9,017 nt of DNA from Pseudomonadota bacterium (lineage in GTDB: Bacteria; Myxococcota_A; Polyangia; Polyangiales; Polyangiaceae). The notes below the pieces were generated by a model. That model was not told where the DNA came from. It ran no database searches and saw only the letters and a program-made list of their open reading frames with translations. Made by a program: the position numbers and the translations under genes. The stretch spans positions 1 through 9,017 of the forward strand of contig JAEYVE010000269.1 of NCBI GenBank assembly GCA_023432025.1, given 5' to 3'. Positions 1-5,457 of the stretch are shown piece after piece. Positions within the stretch are counted from its first letter, which is position 1, and each line of letters begins with the position of its first letter.

Positions 1-1697
1 CGAGCATCGTGGCGTTCACCGAAAAGGGTGAGCGTCTGGTCGGTCAAGTCGCCAAGCGTCAAGCCACCGCCAACCCAGAGCGCACGATCGTCGCCGTCAA
101 GCGGCTCATGGGGCAGAAGTTCGACTCGCCCGAAGTCGCGCGGCAGAGCGCCGCCGTAGCTTACACCATCACGCCGCACACCAACGGCGACGCCTGGGTG
201 TCGCTCGGCGGGCGCAGCATGTCGCCGCCCGAAGTGTCGAGCGTCGTGCTCGCACAAATGAAGGAAATCGCCGAGGACTACCTCGGCCACGAGGTCAAGG
301 AAGCCATCGTCACGGTTCCGGCCTACTTCGATGACGCGCAGCGTCAGGCCACCAAGGACGCGGGGACCATCGCCGGGCTCGATGTCAAACGCATCATCAA
401 CGAACCCACCGCGGCCGCGCTCGCCTACGGCTTGGATCGCGGCAAGGCGGAGCGCATCGCCGTCTACGACCTCGGCGGCGGCACCTTCGATATTTCCGTC
501 CTCGAAATCGAGGGTGGCGTATTCAACGTGCGCGCCACGGGCGGCGATACGCACCTCGGCGGCGAGGACTTCGATCGTCGCATCGTGGACAAGCTCGCGG
601 ACGAGTTTTTTGCGCGGCACCAGTTGGACCTGCGCAAGGACCGCATGAGCCTGCAGCGGCTCCGCGAAGCCGCAGAAAAAGCGAAGCACGAGCTTTCTTC
701 GTCGCTCGAAACGGAAATCAACGTTCCGTTCATCGCCATCGACAAGGGCGGACCGCTCCACCTCGAGCGCACCATGAAGCGCAGCGAGCTGGAAATCATG
801 ACTGCGGATCTCGTCGAGCGCACGCTGGACGCCTGCCGCAGAGTGCTCGCCGAGGTGCGGCTCGAGCCCAGCGCCATCGACCAAGTCGTGCTCGTGGGCG
901 GCATGACGCGCATGCCTGCCGTGCAAGCCGCGGTCACCAGGCTGTTCGGTCGCGAGGCGCACAAGGGCGTCAACCCGGACGAGGTCGTCGCGATTGGCGC
1001 GGCCATTCAGGGCGCCGCGCTCTCGGGTCAAATCGACGAGGTGCTGCTGCTCGACGTGACGCCGCTCTCCATCGGCGTAGAAACCGGCGGCGGTGTCTTC
1101 ACGCGCCTCATTCCACGCAACACCACGGTGCCCACCGAGCGCAGCGAAATCTTCACGACCAGCATCGACAATCAGCCGTTCGTGCCGGTTCACGTGCTGC
1201 AAGGCGAGCGCGAAATGGCCCAGGACAACCGCAGCCTGGCGCGGTTCGAGCTCACCGGCATTCCGCCCGCGCCACGGGGCCTGCCCAAAATTCAGGTCAC
1301 CTTCGGCATCAACGCGGACGGCATTCTGTCGGTCGAAGCGAGGGACCTCGGCACGGGGCGCTCCACGAACATCAGCGTCAAACCCGCCAGCGGTCTCACG
1401 CCGGACGAAGTCGAGGCCCTGGTGAGCGACGGCGAACGCTTCCGAGAAGCGGACGAGCTCCGCCGCAGCCTGGCGGAAATGAAGAACCGCGCCGAGACGC
1501 TCATCTACACCACCGAGCAAGCCCTCGAAACGTACAGCGCCCTGCTCGGTCCGGACCAGGTCGCGGGCGTCCAGGCAGATCTGGAGGCACTTCGCGCCAT
1601 GCTCACCAGCGGGGCGGATCTCGAGTCGCTGCGCGCCGGTTACTCGCAGCTCGAAAACGCTACCTTCGCCATCGCAGAAGCCATGTACGGCGACTGA
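1..1697 (+). CDS. dnaK: Molecular chaperone DnaK (Hsp70), 5' end cut off by window edge
   Basis: ATP-driven cytosolic chaperone that binds exposed hydrophobic segments of client proteins, normally with DnaJ and GrpE. The reading frame is open from the first full codon (position 3, Ser-Ile-Val-Ala-Phe). By comparison with E. coli DnaK about 37 N-terminal residues, including the first phosphate loop, are missing, so the GTG at 9 is internal. Hsp70 signatures seen: IINEPTAAALAYGLD (~396-440), DLGGGTFDIS (~468-497), GGDTHLGGEDFDRR (~540-582), the adenosine motif VLVGGMTRMP (~888-917), interdomain linker VLLLDVTPLS (~1041-1070), then the substrate-binding sandwich (NTTVPT, HVLQGER, DNRSL, INADGILSVEARD) and a helical lid. 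The protein stops soon after the lid at AEAMYGD and lacks the disordered acidic tail of E. coli DnaK; estimated full length is ~600 residues against 638. No dnaJ or grpE follows. It faces dnaA convergently. Hsp70 identity is certain; whether it is the housekeeping DnaK or one of several paralogues cannot be decided here. Confidence 0.96.
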   Translation, partial: SIVAFTEKGERLVGQVAKRQATANPERTIVAVKRLMGQKFDSPEVARQSAAVAYTITPHTNGDAWVSLGGRSMSPPEVSSVVLAQMKEIAEDYLGHEVKEAIVTVPAYFDDAQRQATKDAGTIAGLDVKRIINEPTAAALAYGLDRGKAERIAVYDLGGGTFDISVLEIEGGVFNVRATGGDTHLGGEDFDRRIVDKLADEFFARHQLDLRKDRMSLQRLREAAEKAKHELSSSLETEINVPFIAIDKGGPLHLERTMKRSELEIMTADLVERTLDACRRVLAEVRLEPSAIDQVVLVGGMTRMPAVQAAVTRLFGREAHKGVNPDEVVAIGAAIQGAALSGQIDEVLLLDVTPLSIGVETGGGVFTRLIPRNTTVPTERSEIFTTSIDNQPFVPVHVLQGEREMAQDNRSLARFELTGIPPAPRGLPKIQVTFGINADGILSVEARDLGTGRSTNISVKPASGLTPDEVEALVSDGERFREADELRRSLAEMKNRAETLIYTTEQALETYSALLGPDQVAGVQADLEALRAMLTSGADLESLRAGYSQLENATFAIAEAMYGD

Positions 1698-1723
1698 GCC
1701 CGCTTCCGGGGGGCGTCCAAGCG

Positions 1724-1755
1724 CGGCAAAGCCCGGTCGCTCCCGCGCTACGCCG
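1724..1755. repeat. 32-bp direct repeat, copy 1
   Basis: The sequence starts CGGCAAAGCCCGGTCG and ends GCTCCCGCGCTACGCCG. It matches copy 2 (1825-1856) at 31 of 32 positions; the only difference is G against A in the middle. The ends CGGC and GCCG are complementary, so each copy could fold weakly. The copies are 101 bp apart in the spacer between dnaK and dnaA. This may be a short interspersed element of the genome or a local duplication; one window cannot tell. Confidence 0.8.
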
Positions 1756-1824
1756 TCACCTAGCGCCGTCACCCACCGCCGCGCGCGCCAACGGCGCTCG
1801 GCAAACGCGCTCGCCAGCGCAACA

Positions 1825-1856
1825 CGGCAAAGCCCGATCGCTCCCGCGCTACGCCG
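1825..1856. repeat. 32-bp direct repeat, copy 2
   Basis: Second copy of the repeat at 1724-1755, with A in place of G at the single differing position (CCCGATCG). It contains the TAG stop of the possible minus-strand short reading frame at 1849-1944. The sequence around the two copies is not similar, so only the 32-bp unit is repeated. Confidence 0.8.
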
Positions 1857-1944
1857 CAGCGCGCCACGCTGCCGCGCGCTCCTCTTCGGCGCGGCGCAGC
1901 AAGTCGTCCGCGCTCGCCACGCGCCAGCGCGGCGCGCCGCTCAC
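1849..1944 (-). CDS. Possible 31-residue short ORF 3' of dnaA (doubtful)
   Basis: A GTG-started frame (1944-1942) runs to TAG (1851-1849) in the same register as dnaA, 48 nt past the dnaA stop and just after an in-frame TGA (1953-1951). The predicted peptide is hydrophilic and helix-prone (...VASADDLLRRAEEERAAAW...). Nearly all third codon positions are G or C, with lower G/C at second positions, as in real genes of this genome. There is no clear Shine-Dalgarno. It could be a short gene, the tail of a decayed gene, or chance in G/C-rich DNA. No function can be given. Confidence 0.15.
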   Translation of the reverse strand: MSGAPRWRVASADDLLRRAEEERAAAWRAAA

Positions 1945-1992
1945 GCCAATTCAGCTCGCCGATTCTGCCCGCGCCGATTGGGACGCGCCGAC

Positions 1993-3429
1993 TCAGGCCT
2001 CGTCGCCAGAGGCCAGGCGCTGCTCGATGGCCTCGAGGTGCGCCGCCACCTGCGGGTCCTTCTGCCGCAACACTTCGACCCGGCGCACCGCGCTCATGAC
2101 CGTCGTGTGATCCCGATTGCCGAAGGCGCGCCCCAGCTCGGGGAAGCTCGACTTCAGGCGTTGCCGGCACAGGTACATCGCCACCTGACGTGCGAACGCG
2201 ACGCTCTTGTGACGGTCCTTGCTGAGGAGCTCGGCGTTGGTGAGGCGGAAGTGGTTGCACACCGCGCGCTGAATGTCCGCCACGCTCACCGGCTCGCGGC
2301 GCGACGGGGCCACCATGCTCATTTCGCTGAGCGCGAACTCTTCGTTGATGGGCCGGCCCGTGAGCGACGACTTCGCCGCCAGGCGAATGAGCGCGCCTTC
2401 GAGCTCACGCACGTTGCTCTGCACCTTTTGCGCGAGCAATACGGCCACCTCGTCGCTCAGATCGATGCATTCGATCTGCGCCTTTTTCTTCACGATGGCG
2501 ACGCGCGTTTCGAGCTGCGGCACCTGCACGTCCGCGACCAAGCCCGACGTGAAGCGCGACACCAAGCGCTCCGGCATGCGCTGCAGCTGCTGCGGGTACT
2601 TGTCGCTCGTGACGATGATGGGCGTGCCTGCGTCGTGGAGCGCGTTGAAGGTGTGAAAGAACTCCTCCTGCGTCTGCTCACGACCCGCCAAGAACTGAAT
2701 GTCGTCGAGCAGCAACAGGTCGCACTGCGTGCGGTACCGCGCACGGAACTCGTCCATGCGATGGTTCTGGAGCGCTTCGATGAACTCGTTCGTGAAGTGC
2801 TCGGCCGAGACGTACACGATGCGCGCGTTCGGGCGATCCACCAGCACCTTGTGCGCGATGGCGTGCATCAAGTGCGTTTTTCCGAGGCCCGTGCCGCCCG
2901 CGATGAAGAGCGGGTTGTAGCGGGGGCCACGACCACCCGCCGAGGCGAGCGCCGCCGCGTACGCGAGCTCGTTGGAGGAGCCCACCACGAAGTTGTCGAA
3001 GGTGTACTTCGGGTTCAGCTGAGCGCGCGCGGAGGGCGCGTCGGCGGCCAACACGGGGCGCGGAGCGCGCGAGCTCGTGGCCGATGACCTGTCGGGAGGA
3101 GGCGACGAGGTGCGTGCCGGCGCCGCAGCTGCGCGACTGGCAGGCGGGGCGCACACCGGACGAGCCAGCGCCGCGTCGATGCGCCACTCCACGCTCATGC
3201 CGCCTGGAACACGCAAGAGCGCGTCCAGCTGACCCACGAGCTCGGGCAGAAAGTGCGTCTTGACCCAGTCGCGCACGAACTCGTCGCGCGCCGTCAGCCG
3301 CACCACCCGGTCCTCGAGCGAGTCGAGCTGAACGGATGAAAACCACTGCTCGAAAGACGCAGGGGAGCGCCGCCGCGTGTGCTCGACGGCCTGATACCAA
3401 CTCTCCAGTACGGGTGAGGAAATGTGCAT
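1993..3429 (-). CDS. dnaA: Chromosomal replication initiator protein DnaA
   Basis: AAA+ ATPase that binds DnaA boxes at oriC, opens the duplex and recruits the replicative helicase; it also acts as a transcription factor. With the ATG at 3429 it has 478 residues. Domain I (~1-85) has the SFEQWF...FVRDWVKTHF pattern. Domain II (~90-137) is a Pro/Ala/Ser-rich linker. Domain III (~138-355) begins NPKYTFDNFVVG and has Walker A GGTGLGKTH (178-186), Walker B LLLLDDIQF (238-246), sensor 1 IIVTSD (271-276), the arginine finger in RLVSRF (R292) and sensor 2 SNVRELEGAL (338-347). Domain IV (~375-478) has the DNA-binding signature FGNRDHTTV (436-444), with Asn where Gly is usual. An in-frame GTG at 3468 would add 13 residues. 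ATG is preferred because it places domain I as in other DnaA proteins, although neither start has a good ribosome binding site. dnaN is not adjacent: dnaK faces it downstream and an outer-membrane protein gene diverges upstream. DnaA boxes in its upstream region suggest autoregulation. Confidence 0.97.
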   Translation of the reverse strand: MHISSPVLESWYQAVEHTRRRSPASFEQWFSSVQLDSLEDRVVRLTARDEFVRDWVKTHFLPELVGQLDALLRVPGGMSVEWRIDAALARPVCAPPASRAAAAPARTSSPPPDRSSATSSRAPRPVLAADAPSARAQLNPKYTFDNFVVGSSNELAYAAALASAGGRGPRYNPLFIAGGTGLGKTHLMHAIAHKVLVDRPNARIVYVSAEHFTNEFIEALQNHRMDEFRARYRTQCDLLLLDDIQFLAGREQTQEEFFHTFNALHDAGTPIIVTSDKYPQQLQRMPERLVSRFTSGLVADVQVPQLETRVAIVKKKAQIECIDLSDEVAVLLAQKVQSNVRELEGALIRLAAKSSLTGRPINEEFALSEMSMVAPSRREPVSVADIQRAVCNHFRLTNAELLSKDRHKSVAFARQVAMYLCRQRLKSSFPELGRAFGNRDHTTVMSAVRRVEVLRQKDPQVAAHLEAIEQRLASGDEA

Positions 3430-3482
3430 CCGCTCGACTCGACGATCCCAAAAGTCCGACCCCGGCACCCCCGCGCCGAGTC

Positions 3483-3511
3483 CTACTAGTTCATGGACAG
3501 AAGAACCCCAA
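3483..3511 (-). promoter_or_regulatory. Possible sigma-70-type promoter for dnaA
   Basis: On the minus strand a -35-like TTGGGG (3511-3506) and a -10-like TAGTAG (3488-3483) are separated by 17 bp. The matches to consensus are modest. The position is suggestive: the DnaA-box pair begins 2 bp upstream of the -35 element, where bound DnaA could repress, and a start near 3475 would give a ~46-nt leader before the ATG at 3429. It would leave almost no leader for the GTG at 3468. Confidence 0.3.
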
Positions 3512-3512
3512 G

Positions 3513-3521
3513 TTATCCACA
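3513..3521 (+). promoter_or_regulatory. DnaA box 1 (perfect TTATCCACA)
   Basis: Exact match to the high-affinity DnaA box TTATCCACA. It forms the left arm of a 19-bp perfect palindrome (3514-3532) with box 2, so two DnaA molecules could bind facing each other with 3 bp between the boxes. It lies 84 bp upstream of the dnaA ATG. Confidence 0.85.
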
Positions 3522-3524
3522 GAC

Positions 3525-3533
3525 TGTGGATAC
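3525..3533 (-). promoter_or_regulatory. DnaA box 2 (GTATCCACA, inverted to box 1)
   Basis: Read on the minus strand this is GTATCCACA, one mismatch from TTATCCACA, at the first base. It is the right arm of the palindrome TATCCACAG-A-CTGTGGATA (3514-3532). The symmetry makes chance occurrence unlikely. Confidence 0.75.
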
Positions 3534-3606
3534 CCGTGCTTACTCAGGCGCTCTCGCCTCGAAAGTCGGTAGTCTTTTTCCGATCCCCACACTTGGTGAA
3601 CCGAGT

Positions 3607-3615
3607 TTTTCCACA
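3607..3615 (+). promoter_or_regulatory. DnaA box 3 (TTTTCCACA)
   Basis: TTTTCCACA fits the relaxed consensus TTWTNCACA with one difference from the strongest box. It sits 85 bp from box 1 in the same orientation and within a short T-rich stretch. A further CCCACA at ~3586-3591 is too degenerate to call. Confidence 0.5.
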
Positions 3616-3665
3616 CGAGCTTCCTTCGAAAAGAGTGCGACGTGGCCCCGCAGCGAGGCAAAGGT

Positions 3666-3744
3666 GCCCGTTTGGGCAGGGCATGGAGACCTCGTCGAAC
3701 GAGGCCCGATTCGATGGGGTCGAGCCCCCGCAACGATGTGCGGG
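3666..3744. other. Cluster of short hairpins, unknown role
   Basis: Three perfect stem-loops occur in ~80 bp: GCCC/GGGC (3666-3677, 4-nt loop), CCTCGT/ACGAGG (3690-3704, 3-nt loop) and CCCGCA/TGCGGG (3727-3744, 6-nt loop). A weak GGGG/CCCC pairing lies at 3717-3729. The region is non-coding and lies between the DnaA boxes and the OMP gene. It may be part of a structured RNA leader, an unrecognised small RNA, or DNA structure near an origin. It does not fit tRNA, SRP RNA, RNase P RNA or any riboswitch pattern I could recall. Confidence 0.35.
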
Positions 3745-3991
3745 CGAACCGGTGAAGAGCGCAAAATGGACTTTGCTACCCCCACCCGATGACGCAAGGC
3801 AGCCGAAAAGCCACCCCGCCCCTTCTGCGTTCCGCTTGAGCAACCGTCGATTCACCGCTGCACGGCGCCGCCGAAGGGACATGGGAGCTACCACTCGCAC
3901 GGTCGACAGTTCAAGCTGTACAAGCGACGCACTTTCGCTCTGTAGCGCAAATCGGCTTCGAACACGGCGCGAGAAAAATTTCGCGCGACCT

Positions 3992-4012
3992 GTGTCGCAC
4001 GTCGTACGACAC
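3992..4012. promoter_or_regulatory. Palindromic block, possible operator
   Basis: The perfect 10-bp palindrome GTCGTACGAC (4001-4010) overlaps a wider inverted repeat, GTGTCG (3992-3997) against CGACAC (4007-4012). Nested dyads of this kind often bind dimeric regulators. It is 263 bp upstream of the OMP start, so any role there is uncertain. The preceding AT-rich stretch (3967-3986) is also a small dyad, GCGCGA/TCGCGC. Confidence 0.25.
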
Positions 4013-4215
4013 GGAGTCCCCGAGAACACATTCGGGCGCTCAATCGTCACTGAAAGCGATCGCTCCTCCCCGGGCGAAAGCGAAAACACCTAGCTCCCTG
4101 GCGGCTCTTTCGAGGGAAGCGCCCAATTCGGCTACCGCGGCGCGCCGAGGTGTCACGGCTCCCACCAGACCCTCCTCGAGTTTCGACGCACTGCGCCGCG
4201 ACGCGGCGGAAATCG

Positions 4216-4248
4216 CCCTTCGAAACGGCCTTTTTCTTGCCCGAAGGG
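4216..4248. promoter_or_regulatory. Inverted repeat just upstream of the OMP gene
   Basis: CCCTTCG (4216-4222) pairs with CGAAGGG (4242-4248) around a 19-nt loop that contains a nested GGC/GCC and a T-run (4231-4235). It ends 26 nt before the OMP ATG. Read as RNA it would form a leader hairpin; read as DNA it could be an operator. A second perfect hairpin, CGCCGC/GCGGCG, lies just before it at 4194-4208. Confidence 0.25.
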
Positions 4249-4274
4249 GGTCGGCTTCGATAACGGGAAGGCGC

Positions 4275-5315
4275 ATGCTCCGAAAGGACTCCGCCGCTAC
4301 CCCGCTCCGTCCAGGGGTCGTCTCCACGCCGTGGCGGCGCGCCGCGGTCGCGTTCGGCTGCGTCGCAGCGTCGACCTTGGCGCTCTTGTGTCCGAGTCGG
4401 GCGCAGGCCGAGCCGAGCGGGCTGCCTCCCGAGGTGGGGTACAACTACGGCGACATCGAGACCGCGCGCATCGCGGCGATGGGCGGCGGCCTGCGCGCTT
4501 TGAGCAACAGCACGAGCGCGCTCTTTCAAAACCCCGCCAACATGGCGCTCACGCGCATCTACCATGTCACCGCCTTCGGCCAGATTTGGCCGCAAGCGCG
4601 CCGGCAGAGCTACGGCGCGGCGGCCGTCGACTCGATCGTCTCGAGCACGGGACTCGCCGGCGGAATCGGTGGCACCTGGAGCCAACAAGATCCGGACGGG
4701 GTCGACCGCCAATACAACGACATCCGCCTGGCCCTCGCCATGCCGTTCGCCGACACGTTGTTCGTCGGCTTGGGGGGGCGCTTGCTCTCGCTCAGCGAAG
4801 ACGGCCCGGGGCCGCTCGAGCCGCCGCGCAGTCGCGTCTCCGGGGGGCTGCAAAACGAGCGCATTTTGAACGCCTTCACGTTCGACGCGGGGGTCACGCT
4901 GCGCCCGGTCCCCGAGCTCGCGCTGTCCATCGTGGGACAGAACCTGACCGACACGGGCCTCGGGTACGCGCCGCTGATCTTGGGTGCGGGCGCAGGTTAC
5001 GGCACCAAAGACTTCTCCATCGAGGCCGACTTGGTCTTGGACACGACGACCTGGGACGAGACGACGCTGCGCGCCAACGGCGGCGCGGAGCTGCTCCTCG
5101 CCGGCCGCGTGAACGCGCGCGCTGGGTATCGCTGGGACCAAGGCGCCGAGTCACACGCGGTGAGCGCCGGCGTAGCCTACGTCGATCAGCGCTTTTCGCT
5201 CGACGCTGCCGTCCGCCAAACCGTGAGCGGCGACTCGGCGACCTCCGTCGTGTTCGGTTTCACGCTGCACGTCGAAGCCTCGGGCCTCACGCCCACGCAG
5301 GCCACCGAGTTCTGA
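4275..5315 (+). CDS. Exported outer-membrane beta-barrel protein, PorV/UPF0164-like
   Basis: 346 residues. A Sec signal peptide is visible: basic n-region ending WRR (20-22), hydrophobic core AAVAFGCVAASTLALL (23-38) and the cleavage motif AQA before Glu46. The mature part opens with ETARIAAMGGGLRALSNSTSA (62-82) followed by LFQNPANMA, the pattern of PorV/UPF0164 and related FadL-type barrels (AxAMGGA...NPAxL). The rest alternates glycine- and aromatic-containing strands (LFVGLGGRLLSL, LALSIVGQNLTD, ARAGYRW, SVVFGFTLHV) and ends in Phe, the usual C-terminal residue of outer-membrane barrels. It likely sits in the outer membrane as a pore or assembly factor; the substrate is unknown. The start follows a purine-rich GGGAAGG a few bases upstream. 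It diverges from dnaA and leads a run of three exported proteins, but the 142-bp gap to the next gene leaves co-transcription open. Confidence 0.75.
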   Translation: MLRKDSAATPLRPGVVSTPWRRAAVAFGCVAASTLALLCPSRAQAEPSGLPPEVGYNYGDIETARIAAMGGGLRALSNSTSALFQNPANMALTRIYHVTAFGQIWPQARRQSYGAAAVDSIVSSTGLAGGIGGTWSQQDPDGVDRQYNDIRLALAMPFADTLFVGLGGRLLSLSEDGPGPLEPPRSRVSGGLQNERILNAFTFDAGVTLRPVPELALSIVGQNLTDTGLGYAPLILGAGAGYGTKDFSIEADLVLDTTTWDETTLRANGGAELLLAGRVNARAGYRWDQGAESHAVSAGVAYVDQRFSLDAAVRQTVSGDSATSVVFGFTLHVEASGLTPTQATEF

Positions 5316-5457
5316 GCCAGCGACGGCACGCGCGCAGCGACGTCGACTCGCGACTCTCCCGACGCAGTGGAACTTTTCACGGATGCGCTGGGGGCGATTT
5401 CGTCCCTTCACCCTCGCGCGCTTCCTACGCTTTCCTCGAAGGCGAGGAACGACGCAC

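Larger units (their letters stand above)
1698..1992. other. Convergent spacer between dnaK and dnaA
   Basis: 295 bp lying 3' of both flanking genes, very G/C rich. It holds the 32-bp direct repeat and a possible 31-codon minus-strand frame, both listed separately. A 7-bp inverted repeat (AGCGCGG at 1720-1726, CCGCGCT at 1743-1749, 16-nt loop) overlaps the first repeat copy and could help end dnaK transcription, but no T-run follows, so it is not called as a terminator. No RNA gene or mobile element is visible. Confidence 0.6.
3430..4274. other. Long intergenic region between divergent dnaA and OMP genes; candidate oriC
   Basis: 845 bp with no convincing gene. Frames open here (such as 3422-4093 plus, 3544-4089 minus) lack codon bias and recognisable domains, and the expected origin neighbour rpmH is absent. 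The region is visibly less G/C rich than the genes around it. It holds three DnaA boxes (3513-3521, 3525-3533, 3607-3615), a run of short hairpins at 3666-3744, a palindromic block at 3992-4012 and an inverted repeat before the OMP gene (4216-4248). DnaA boxes next to dnaA are a common mark of bacterial origins, but three boxes would also fit simple dnaA autoregulation. No clear AT-rich unwinding element was found. Confidence 0.45.

Noticed and set aside
1978..3087. Long open frame on the plus strand opposite dnaA (369 codons)
   Set aside because: It lies entirely antisense to an unmistakable dnaA, and its Arg/His/Leu-heavy composition is typical of antisense frames in high-GC DNA.
3690..3745. 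tRNA-like fold suggested by GGGGTCGAGCCCC and neighbouring hairpins
   Set aside because: No TTCRA loop, no proper acceptor stem or anticodon arm spacing.
4055..4064. AGCGATCGCT 10-bp palindrome
   Set aside because: A single short palindrome of a common high-GC type; without repeats nearby it is likely chance.
3422..4093. Plus-strand frame of 223 codons and minus-strand frame of 181 codons (3544-4089) in the dnaA-OMP spacer
   Set aside because: Neither shows codon bias, a recognisable domain or a good start, and they overlap each other and the DnaA boxes.
4237..4264. TTGCCC ... GATAAC as a sigma-70 promoter for the OMP gene
   Set aside because: The -10 would lie about 10 bp before the ATG and overlap the ribosome binding site, leaving almost no leader.
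5383..5457. Upstream ATG giving a longer SGNH lipoprotein (365 residues)
   Set aside because: It has no ribosome binding site and would put an Arg-rich extension before the signal peptide; ATG 5458 has GAGGA at a suitable distance.
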